Shown: positions 1 to 9,095 of the stretch, one piece after another
Layout of the letters: every line of letters begins with the position of its first letter
Numbering within the stretch: position 1 is the stretch's first letter
NCBI GenBank assembly: GCA_018398585.1
Contig: JAGTTD010000006.1
Location: 5,158,501-5,222,500, forward strand
Reading direction: 5' to 3'
Source of the DNA: Simmondsia chinensis
Taxonomy: Eukaryota; Streptophyta; Magnoliopsida; Caryophyllales; Simmondsiaceae
DNA: 64,000 nt
Notes under the pieces: model-generated
Database searches by the model: none
What the model was told of the DNA's origin: nothing
The model's input: only the letters and a program-made list of their open reading frames with translations
Position numbers and translations under genes: made by a program

Positions 1-109
1 ATTTTATCACCCATGTATACTCTATATTAGAATTTAGGAAATTTTTGATAAAATTTGAATAATTTCCATCAGAACTGATATCATATATATATATATATAT
101 ACTCACCTA

Positions 110-172
110 GCAAGTGACCAGTTTGTTTAGCGATTTTGTCGCAATTTATCGGGAAAAAAAAAATATATATAT
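110..172 (+). repeat. L1-type LINE 3' terminus (tail only)
   Basis: The stretch ends in a short stem-loop (GCGAT, loop TTT, GTCGC), then an AATTTATCG-like motif, an A-run and AT repeats. The same arrangement ends at least eight other LINE-like insertions in the window, on both strands. No coding sequence precedes it, so it is an extremely 5'-truncated insertion or an unrelated element using the same tail. Confidence 0.5.
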
Positions 173-1368
173 ATATATATTAGTATTTTTCGACAAAAGA
201 AATCACTACATTATAAAGGGGATACATATGTATTGTCAAACTCATATTCTACGTCAATAATTCTCATTAAAAATCTGGCAACTTTTGTTGGAAAATACCT
301 AATTCATAATTTTCATATCAGCATGCTTATTACCGCGAAGGTTATTGTGCCGCTTGGAATCATAACTTCCTTAATTTTATAAAGGAAAACCTTTTCCATT
401 TGGAAAATCTTTTCCATCAAAACATGTGCGCCAAACAACGAAAAGAATGAAAACTACTTCCTAGATTTCAATTTTTCATCCAAACAAACGGAGCCTAAAT
501 GATCAATCTTACATCTTCACCCTATGTTTTGACCTGTTTTTTTATCCCTTATTGTGATTATCATAAAACATCAATCTCTATTCCTCGACATATGTTGCTT
601 CATTGTTATATAAATGTCATGACTTCAAGTCTTGAGAGCGACCTTTTCTCTCAATTTTACCTAGACAAGGGCGTCGTATCATCTTTGTCTTTTATTTAGA
701 ATTAAATAAAATGGTGGTGGGTTACACACTCTTAGGAAGTCCCTCGATTTTCTCGTTAATTACATATACTATAGGAGAAGACATTTGATTCTATAGAGGA
801 GAAAAATGACAAAAAGAAATATTTTGTGTTCAAAATCCAATTTTTGTCTCAGATTTGCCTAGCACAACCTCCCATCATATTATCATGCTGAACCAAGGCC
901 ATATTGAGTTGGGTCGGATATAATTTCAAGCAATTTAAGTAACCGATTGAGGCCCTTAAATTTCAGGGGTCCTAAAACTTTTAAGTTGTGGTTTTTAAAA
1001 TTTTTATGATTTTTTTCGTTTAGTACAAGCGAGACCTTAGAGTGCAAAGTATGACGCACTTAAGAAAAGTAGGGCTCCGGAAAATAAAAGCGAACCAAAA
1101 AAGAATCAAGGGTCCTTATATGAATGATCCCGTTTAAAATTTTCGGTTAAAATCCCAAAAATTTTGAAACCGACCAAAAGATATAGATGGGGGCTTTTCC
1201 TTTTAAACATTTCGGCTCAATGGGATTATGATTCATCATGATAGAAATGACATCTTGTGCATTTATTATGGAAATGCTTGATATATCAAGATTACGCAAA
1301 TTTTTTTTTTTTTTTTTGGTTAAAAATTTTTGTTCTTTTGGCTAAGAAAAATGGATTCATTTTATATC
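173..1368. other. AT-rich intergenic DNA, nothing recognised
   Basis: The short open frames here (for example 499-699) have no recognisable domains and biased composition. I see no gene, RNA or well-bounded repeat. Confidence 0.5.
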
Positions 1369-1658
1369 TGTTAAGGAATCATTTTTTTCAAAAGTTTAAG
1401 CTAGGTGAAGGCCTAAGAATGATTTTATACTCTAACATGCCCCCTCACACGAATGCCAGTTAGGCTTGAAGCGTGGATAGTACACAAACCCACATCATAC
1501 CTTGTGCCTAAATTGTTTTAATATTGAAAGTGGGGACTACTGAGATTTGAACTCATAACCTCTAGGTCATCAAGGCTCTAATACCATGTCAAGGAATCAT
1601 CTTTTTTAAAAGTTTAAGTTGATGGGTGAAGGCCCTGAAATGGTTTTATACTCTAACA
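1369..1658 (-). mobile_element. Complete TRIM (miniature LTR retrotransposon)
   Basis: Two direct repeats of about 70 bp (1369-1437 and 1587-1658) both run from tgt(t/c)aagg to ctctaaca on the plus strand. They enclose about 150 bp without an ORF. Read on the minus strand, each LTR starts TGTTAGAGTATAAAA. The right LTR is followed inward by CATGGTATTAGAGC, a near match to the initiator Met-tRNA primer-binding site. Flanking pentamers atatc and aaatc fit a target duplication with one mismatch. A degenerate relative lies at 52557-52800. It has no coding capacity and would depend on another LTR element. Confidence 0.8.
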
Positions 1659-2606
1659 AAATCGTATGAGCTTCCTGTTACAAAAATAGTAAAAAGCAGC
1701 AACTAAAAATCAAGCAGAACAACCAATGGATTGATTAGAGAGATCTTATCATAGAGTTAACATCGCACAATGGAGAGGACCACCGTCCGAAAAGACGATT
1801 TCACTTTCGTTCAGGTGCATACAGCAGATTACATGTGAATACTATGACATGTCATTTTTAGGAAACATAACAATTAAAGCACAACAAAAGATTCAATGTA
1901 CAAAAACAAACACACAAGATTTATGTCGTTTGGTTTAAAATGCCTATGCTCATGCGGTTGCAGGGATATTTTATTGGTTGGAAGTTTTACAAAGAGTTTT
2001 TCTTATTTCACTACACTCTCTCAGACCTTAAGCAAAGATTGTATATGCGCACACAGAAGAACCCCTGTCACTCTAGAATGAATCGCTGAAATGGGTCCAA
2101 GCCTTCACCTGGGTCTAAATAAAGCCCAAAAAATTGTTCATGGACTTGTTTCATAATAATATAAAACCAGTCTTTACACAAGAAGCCCAACAATCATACC
2201 AAAAGAGAAAGAAAGATGAAGTGCTTTTAATTGAGCATAACCAAAACCCGTCGGTCTAGTTTTTTGCAGCTATGTGTTTTTAAAGGTGTGACATCAAAAA
2301 TGTGTTTTGTTTATGCCATTTCATTCGATCAACATCTTGTTATATTTTTTTTTTATAACATTGACATGCTATTAAACTGGCACTGCATCAAACCGGTGTC
2401 CACGTCATAGTGGTTAGTCGCAACATCATCAAGTCTATGGGCAGTGTGTACATAAGGCTCTTCTTAATCCTTTTTTAAAACATGTTATATTTCTTAGTCT
2501 AATTTCAACATAATTCCTTCTAAGTTACTTTCGTCTTTTAAATAATCACTCAATATGCATATAAAATAAGCTTTAAAACATAAGAAGATATTGTTTAAAC
2601 CATTTT
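1659..2606. other. Intergenic DNA, nothing recognised
   Basis: No domain-bearing frame, RNA gene or clear terminal repeats seen. Confidence 0.45.
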
Positions 2607-3293
2607 TTTTTTATAATTAGCGACAAAGTCGCAATACATAATAGGTGACTCGAACAAGTGAGGTCTAAGAGAACATGAATAAACTAGGGAAAAAGAAACA
2701 AAAAACAGATAGTCAAGAAAACAGAAAAACAACAAACAGGCACTATATGATTATATCAACACTGGGAGAGACAGGCTTGGTGTAGGGGAAGACAGCGAAC
2801 CGTGATAGAGATAAAGAAACCGGTCAAAATAAAGCCCTACTCCAACCTTGCAAAAGCCTCAACCATATCCGTATCATCGCCATCATATGCCAAACCAAGT
2901 CTTTTCCAGAACTCTCACCTACACTTCGCATCAGAAACCTTACCAACATCATTGACATTGTCTACCTTCCTTATCAACATGCCCATTTTTTTTTTCCCAG
3001 AGTGTTTGGTCAGTTTCTTCGCACTGCTTTTTGGAGACATATCTTTTACAGATTCCTGCCAGTCCCAATTTGCTTGTTGTTCATCTCACGCTTTCAGCTT
3101 TTTGGCTCTTCTTTGACGATACAAAGTTAGTAACCTGATGGTCCGCCACCCTCTTCCATCTCTGCTTCCCTATGTCACGAGACTCAACAACATGCACCAT
3201 CACTACCAGAGGTGATCCAAAACCTGGTGGGCACTCAGATCTAGAAGACTCAGAATTAATTTCATTACCCGCTTTGTTTAAACTATGATGCAT
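2607..3293 (-). pseudogene. L1 ORF1 C-terminal remnant with its own 3' tail (half-L1 type)
   Basis: Read on the minus strand, this is an acidic segment with CPPGFG, then a stop-interrupted C-terminus containing EFWKRLGLAYDGDD. This matches the end of the fuller element at 27449-30145 (EMEKRLGLGFEGVD). About 250 bp of U-rich 3' UTR follow, then the hairpin GCGAC-TTT-GTCGC, TAATTAT and an A-run (T-run near 2607 on the plus strand). No endonuclease or reverse transcriptase sequence lies between ORF1 and the tail. The 5' part is truncated. Confidence 0.6.
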
Positions 3294-3479
3294 ATGGTTT
3301 GATTGTTTATAGAAAAGCGCCTTAAATGGACAATATGTTTGAGAAAAGAAATAAGTAGAGCATAGTATCTACCATATGTACTAGAACAACAATATATTTT
3401 CAGAAAACGGAGTAATATGTTTGAAATAAAAAGGGTGACCTATATCGTGAAAAAATAAGAAGTAGTTGGCTCTATTATA

Positions 3480-3625
3480 CAACAACAAAAACAACAACAT
3501 ACCCAGTGCCCCAAAGGCTCCCGCTCGCGCAGGGTCTGGGAGGGGTAAGATGTACGCAGTCTTACCCTATCAAGGTGAGACCCTGACGGAAGACTATTTC
3601 TCAGGACCCCCAACCTGAAGATCGG
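3480..3625 (-). repeat. RTE/SINE-type 3' tail, truncated
   Basis: Minus-strand sequence runs from a Pro-rich-coding-like CAGGTTGGGGGTCC through GACTGCGTACAT and CAGACCCTGCGCGAGCGGG to GGGTATGTTGTTG. This matches the 3' part of the 5S-headed SINEs and the RTE LINE 3' end at 19880-20030. The sequence upstream of the shared part is not 5S rRNA, so it is a truncated LINE 3' end or a differently headed SINE. The tail consists of TTG/TTTTTG repeats. Confidence 0.65.
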
Positions 3626-4321
3626 ACCTAATTTGGGTGAGTGCATAGTATACCCGTAGGTGTACAATCACTCACCTGTAAAGGGAAAAAGCATGAGAGA
3701 AGAGAAAGGGAGGACAACAAATAGCAAGCAGACATATAAGCATATAATCAATAAGTATGTACGCATGTATGTATGTATGTAAGTAAGTACGCAAGTAAGT
3801 ATGCATGTATGTATGCGCATGTGAGCAAAGCGTACGAGGCATGGGAGAAAAGAGGGGGATATAGAGAGAGCGAGATAGAGAGATAGATGAAGAGAAAAGA
3901 AGAGAGAGAGAGAGAGGGAGAATTAGGAGTCCTAAGCGCCCTACACGCATATGCACTGCGTGTCTACAGAATAGCCTGAGGAAGCCTACTGATGCGTAAC
4001 TGCTCCTACACAGCTGTAATAGGTGTCCCTAAGCTCAAAATAGGGTCGCCTCTTCACTAGGTTGGGGTAGGCGATGATCTTGTCCACTTGTCTTCATGAA
4101 CTTCTTTAATTTCTTTTTCTTCAGTGGAGGAATAGGTGTCCCTGTAGGTAGACGTTCGCATTCCTGGGTGCATTTCTAATCAACTCCTGATTTGCCTGCT
4201 TCTTCCTCCATGTGCATTCGTGGAGTTGACTCCATTCGGCCGTGGCAGCATCAAGCAATTCAAGCCAAAAACCATGGCCAGGCATCCTCGTGTTATCAAA
4301 GCGAGCCTGCTATAGTGGGAT
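3626..4321. other. Unassigned spacer with ATGT/AAGT and GA microsatellites
   Basis: Positions about 3755-3815 hold imperfect ATGT/AAGT tetranucleotide repeats and 3860-3920 GA-rich repeats. The rest could be 3' UTR of the neighbouring RTE LINE, but it does not resemble the 3' UTR of the second RTE copy at 19700-19880. Confidence 0.4.
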
Positions 4322-5215
4322 GCTCCTACACTGCTATGTCCGGTACACCTATACTAGTCCTCCGCTGAGTTCTATGTAGAGCCATCTCCTCACTCAGGTT
4401 GAGATATGCTAGGTCTCGTCGAATCGACTCCATCCAGCTCTTCTTTGGCCGTCCTCTCCCCCTTTTGCCATCTGTAATATGGAGTTGCTCGCATCTCCTG
4501 ACCGGGGTATTTGTGGGTCTCCTCCTAACATGTCCAAACCCCCGTAGTCGTTGCTCCCTCAACTTGTCTTCTATCGGGGCGACGCCTAATTTACTTCTTA
4601 TAACGGCATTTCTAATCCTATCCAATCTTGTGTGTCGACACATCCATCTTAACATCCTCATCTCCACTACTTTCATCTTCTGCTTGTGTTGACATTTTAC
4701 TGGCCAGCACTCTGCTCCATAGGTCATAGCTGGTCTCACTACTGTCTTGTAGTACTTACCCTTTAACTTTAACGGGAACTTTCTATCGCATAGTACTGCT
4801 TAGTCCAACCTCCATTTATGCCATCCCGTCTTAATCCTGTTGTTGACGTCTGCATCCACTTCTCCATCTTGTTGGACCATAGAACCCAAGTATTTAAAGC
4901 ATGCCGTCTGTTGTATGCACTCTGATCCAATCTTAACAGCTTCTATGCTTGGCAAGGTGGAGGGGCTGAACTTGAATTCCATATACTCTGTCTTAGATTT
5001 ACTGAGTCTTAGACCCTTAGACTCTAAGATCATCCTCTAGAGGTCTAGTTTCTCATTCACCTCCTCCATCAATTCTCCCACCAAAACTATATTATCCGCG
5101 AAAAACATGCACCAAGGCATGTCTTCCTGAATGTGCCTGGTGAGCTCGTCCATAACCAGAATGAACAGATAGGGGTTGAGGGCTGATCCTTGGTGGACTC
5201 CCATTGTATTTGGCA
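4322..5215 (-). pseudogene. RTE-clade LINE reverse transcriptase fragment
   Basis: Translated on the minus strand, the fragment starts inside the RT palm at HQGSALNPYLF, continues through the active-site region FADNIVLV, then LRLSKSKTEYMEF and LGSMVQQDGEVDADVNNRIK. It ends with the typical plant RTE C-terminus TYGAECWPVK, LRWMCRHTRLDRIRN, FGHVRRR and a final VPDIAV. The catalytic pair reads DN instead of DD, so the enzyme would be dead even without the several frame breaks. Everything N-terminal to the palm (endonuclease, fingers) is missing, because the fragment abuts a TRIM-like LTR at about 5215. A second, also truncated, copy is at 19053. Confidence 0.85.
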
Positions 5216-5514
5216 TACATAAAATCCATATATATAAGCCCAACTGGAGTTCTATCCTAAAACCAATTGACATTAGTTGGAGTAATCCATTAGCTTATAT
5301 ATTGATCTCTTATCTCTCTCAACTCCTATGTTGGATTCAACTAGACCCACATGTCAGAAAAGATGTGTCACTAGAGAGACCTCTGGCACACCAAATTTAA
5401 ATGCACCCGTTTTCTCAATGACAAGCTGCATCAAACAAGAGCTTAGAATCATCCATCCGCTCTAATGTCATGTTAAAATTTACTGGCCCTTGGGCCTAAC
5501 CCATATAGTGTTTG
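5215..5514 (-). mobile_element. TRIM-like LTR and internal region, left flank of the PAH inverted repeat
   Basis: On the minus strand an LTR end (...AATTTTAACA, near 5471) is followed by TGACATTAGAGC, a decayed Met-tRNA primer-binding site. About 110 bp of internal sequence follow, then LTR-like sequence down to 5215, where it breaks off inside RTE LINE sequence and lacks the last ~45 bp of the LTR. It is the mirror image of 6890-7336. The LTR end joins the PAH pseudogene fragment directly, as on the right side. Confidence 0.6.
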
Positions 5515-5516
5515 AA

Positions 5517-6157
5517 TCTATGACTTTGCATTTATTCGATGGTTTACGGGCACCTCTCTCTTAGGGTTAATGATGAAGATTTTATACTTTGGGATTCCTA
5601 TCTTTCTGTAAGTGAGCTTATCTGTATCACGATTCCCAAAACCCGCGTAGAATGGATTGTAATCCAGAGGGAAAAGTGCTTTGATGTCCTCCGAATAGGC
5701 AATCTTGAATTCATGAGGAGCTCTTATTATTACTTCGTGAAACAAGGGAAACAATCCATCAGGTGATATAACAACATATCCAGTATGTAGTGTTTTCTCA
5801 TTCTGCTTTAGATTGAACAAGAAGCGTTTAGATGGATAAGCCTGGACAATCGCACGTGCACTAAGGAAAAGCATGTGATATCCGTTCTCCTTAATGGGGG
5901 AGAAAAGTTGAGTGACATCAAAATTGTGACTAGTCCTTTCCAACAAGAGGCATAAATTGACCAAGAACACCGGATTTAGTGATTATGCCATCGACATCGG
6001 ATACGATGATCCTTGCTTTCTACCTTCATAAATATATATGTGTTGCAACCTGTGGCAATCCCCGAGCCCTTTTGCAAAAGTTGAAAGTCACATCATTTTG
6101 ACCTTCTTTAAGATTCAAAGATGCTATATGTTCACTGCTTAGAATGTTATTTGCTCA
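5517..6157 (-). pseudogene. Phosphatidate phosphatase (PAH/lipin) LNS2-domain fragment, left arm
   Basis: Minus-strand translation shows the lipin C-terminal LNS2 region: SEHIASLNLKEGQNDVTF, a decayed IYLWKW stretch with two stops, [76 protein letters not shown], and a stop shortly after [11 protein letters not shown] enzymes dephosphorylate phosphatidate to diacylglycerol; the DxDxT motif holds the nucleophile. Here the motif reads DVDGI (Thr lost) and a stop follows GKD, so it is non-functional. No intron interrupts about 210 codons. It faces a second copy at 6207-6883 across a ~50 bp spacer. Family identity is confident from many conserved blocks. Confidence 0.88.
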
Positions 6158-6206
6158 CTACTCATTGAATAGATTGTATGTCTTCTCCATTAAGAAAATT
6201 ATCAGG
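6158..6206. repeat. Centre of the PAH inverted repeat
   Basis: PAH-derived sequence on the left reads outward on the minus strand and on the right outward on the plus strand. About 50 bp here cannot be aligned between the arms and would form the loop of a hairpin RNA. The axis lies near 6180. Confidence 0.6.
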
Positions 6207-6343
6207 ATTAACATCCTAACCAATGAGCAGAAGCATCTTCAAATCTTAAAGAAGGTCAAAATAATGTGATTTTCAGTTTTAGTACAGGGGTGCTGGGTGT
6301 GCAACAGGTCGAAGCACACACAAGCACACAGACACGCACACAC

Positions 6344-6397
<54 letters not shown>

Positions 6398-6883
6398 TAG
6401 GATCGTTGTATCAAATGTTGATGGCACAATCACTAAATCCGATGTTCTTGGTCAATTTATGCGTCTTGTTGGAAAGGACTGGTCATAGTCTAGTGCTGCT
6501 CTCAACTTTTCTTTGCCATTAAGGAGAATGGATATGGCCTGCTTTTCCTCAATGCGTGTGCGATTGTCCAGGCTTATCTAACTGAAAGCTTCTTATTCAA
6601 TCTAAAGTAGGATGGGAAAACACTATCTACTAGGCTTGTTTTTACATCACATGATGCATTATTTCCCTCCTTGTTCTGCAAAGTAATCATAAGAGCTCCT
6701 AATGAATTCAAGATTCCCTACTTGCAGAACATCAAATCATTTTCCCCTTCCGATTACAACCAGTTCTGCGCAGGTTTTGGGAACCATGATACATATGAGC
6801 TCACTTACAAAATGATAGGCATCCCAAAGGGTAAAATGTTCTTATGGGTGGCTATAAACCATTGGATAGATGTGAATTCATAG
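6207..6883 (+). pseudogene. Phosphatidate phosphatase (PAH/lipin) LNS2-domain fragment, right arm
   Basis: Plus-strand blocks match the left arm: [108 protein letters not shown] and NHWIDVNS plus stop. The catalytic motif reads NVDGT (first Asp lost), a different lesion from the left arm. Between EAH and RIVV the codons for the IYLWKW stretch are replaced by a CA/TA/GA microsatellite (about 6320-6390). Several stops and frame changes make it a pseudogene. It is fused at its 3' side to an LTR end at the same place as the left arm. Confidence 0.88.
6318..6391. repeat. Compound microsatellite (CA)n(TA)n(GA)n
   Basis: Three adjoining dinucleotide tracts lie inside the right PAH arm, exactly where the left arm still shows the decayed IYLWKW codons. 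Confidence 0.85.
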
Positions 6884-8375
6884 ATTCAAACTCTATGTGT
6901 TGGGCCTAAGACCCGACAAAATTTAACATGAAATCAGAGTGGGAGGATGACTTTGAGCTCTTATTCAACACACCATGTATTCGATAAAGGAGGTGTATTA
7001 GAATTTGTTGTTCCAAAAGGCTCTCCAATGATTGAATCCAATTGGATCGAAGAAAACAAGGGGTGCGATTAAAGATGACTCACATATGAGGGGGAGTATT
7101 AGAAAGTCCATATGTGAGACTAGTTGAGTCTCTTCGAAGACATATGATGAAATTGGAATGTGAGACTAGTTGAATCCCACATGAGAGTTGAAAGAAAGAA
7201 AAGATCAATATATAAACTAGTGGTTTACTCCACCGAATGCCAATTAGTTTAAGGATGGAACCTTACTTAGACTTATATATGGATCTCATGCATGCCAATT
7301 CTATAGGATGGATTTAAGGCCCGTTAAAATTTAACATGATATTAGAGCAAGTGGATGATTTTGTGCTCTTGTTTAGCACACCGCATCCTGTAGAAGAGGG
7401 GAGCATTTGAATTAGTTGCATCGAGAACCTCTCCGATTAGTGTTGGATCCAATTGGAAGTAACTCCTAATTGGACTAGAGAAAGCAAGGGGTGTGATTGA
7501 AGAAGACTCACATGTGATGGAGAGTATTGAAGACTCCACATGTGAGTTTAGTTAGAATCATGCATTGGAGTTGTAAAAAAGAAGAGATCAATAAAATAAG
7601 TCTAGAGAGTTATTCCACTTAATCCCAATTGGTGTTGGGATTAGAGGTGGCATTTGGTGATTTGGGTTGGGTTCGGGTGTACCTGTACGGGGTCGGGTGA
7701 CTTCGGGTATACAATAAACTCGAGTCCGGTTCGGCTCGAGTTGACCCATTCAGGCTCAGGTTACTTTCGGGTTTTACCTATACTTGGGTCGGGTTGGGTT
7801 TGGCTCAAGTTATTTTGGGTTCGAGTCACTTTATTTTTGGGTGGTCTTGGGTTCGGATCAATCTTGGGTCACGTAGTACGGGTTTTGGGTCATCGTAATC
7901 CTATCTTTTTGTGCCTTGGCAGCATGAACATATTACTTCAAATAATTCATATTTTTACCAACTTATTTATTGTAGGTGCTCAATTATCTTCTATGTAGTT
8001 CAATTATACTCCTGACAAGTAACAACTCTCATTGAATTTAAGGACCTTGGGTGAATTAGGATTTCAAATTGGGTTTGGTTTGGGTTCAGGTCATTTTGGG
8101 TCGGATTGGTTTAGGTGAACGGCAGGTCGGGTTAGGTCAAATTGAGTATCATGTTATTTTAGGTTAGGCAAAGAACGGGGTGGGTTAGTTGCAAGTCGGG
8201 TCATTTCAGTTTTAGGTTCAATAATTTTCAACAAATTTTCGGTTTGTGTCAGGTCGGTCTACGGGTTTTCCTGGTCGATTTTTCCGGTCGGGTTAGATTT
8301 GCAACCTCTTGTTGGGATGGCACCACTTGAACTTATATGTGAACATTGGATGTATTAACTCAGTGAAATTTAACA
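6884..8375 (+). mobile_element. Tandem TRIM-like array: LTR end, internal, LTR, internal, LTR
   Basis: Three copies of an LTR end (...aaatttaaca at 6928, 7336 and 8375) are visible. The first two are followed by tga(a/t)at(c/t)agagc-like primer-binding sites and related internal regions of about 170-190 bp ending in purine-rich gagggggagta or gatggagagta. The middle LTR is complete (7097-7336, about 240 bp). The last (7525-8375) is split by a hAT insertion. The first is only its terminal ~40 bp, fused to the PAH fragment. Shared-LTR tandem arrays arise by unequal recombination between TRIMs. No ORF is present. Confidence 0.65.
7642..8310. mobile_element. Non-autonomous hAT element
   Basis: It is flanked by a perfect 8-bp target duplication gttgggat (7634-7641 and 8311-8318), the size typical of hAT. 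Termini TAGAGGTGGCA and (reverse complement) AAGAGGTTGCA are inverted. The interior is rich in GGGT/TCGGGT-type subterminal motifs and has no transposase. A relative, inverted, lies at 34020-34500. It sits inside an LTR of the TRIM array, so it is younger than that array. Confidence 0.85.
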
Positions 8376-8556
8376 ATTTAGATGGCAACTATAATGATAA
8401 TATAAGAAAGGTTAAATGTTGAAAGAAATGAAATTATGCAACAATCAACATTAAGCCCTTTTATTCATTTTTAAAGCATATTACCCTTGTATTCTTTTCA
8501 AAGGCAATGTCCTTTTTTTTGGAATGCTTTTGTTAAATTTTATGGGCCGTCATCTC

Positions 8557-8992
8557 CAAGAGGAAATGCGGAATCTCAAGTACTTAATTCGAATCAAATA
8601 CTATGACAAACAAGAAGCAAATACGGATAAAAGAGATACGAAAATAAATCACACAATGATTTATGTGGAAACCCTCTACAATCGAGAGGGGAGAAAACCA
8701 CAGGCGAAGATGGAGATTTTTATTGATTTGAGAATAGAAAAATTACAATCACTTTCTCTCTCTCTCTCTATGCTGATGGCGGCACTCACTTTGAATTGGA
8801 TACACAACATGTGAAACCTAGGGCTGTTTATATAGGCCCCGTGAAAAACAGACTCCCGATCGATCGGTGCGCTCTCTACAGGTGGGATCGTTTACATAAG
8901 ATTTTCGATCGATCGGCCCCTTCTCCCAATCGATCAGGGAACTTTTTGCACACCTCCTTTTAGAACTTAAGAATTTGAGCATAAACTTAACA
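8557..8992 (-). repeat. 3' LTR of the first Tork-like copia
   Basis: It aligns along its length with 13075-13527. It carries a TATATAA box (rc) near 8828-8834 and GATCGATC-type palindromes at about 8858, 8906 and 8929, upstream of that box in transcription direction. Its outermost bases are CAAGAGG where the other LTR has TGAGAGG, a damaged terminal dinucleotide. Confidence 0.88.
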
Positions 8993-9095
8993 AATCTCCA
9001 CCTTGACTCAAATTCGATCATTGAAATAAAAATATCTCTATCTTCTCCAATAACACCCCCACACCGGGGTTAACAAACTGAAACTATGAGTCCAA

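Noticed and set aside
5518..5970. A working phosphatidate phosphatase gene
   Set aside because: Only the LNS2 region is present, the catalytic DxDxT motif is mutated, and stops interrupt it.
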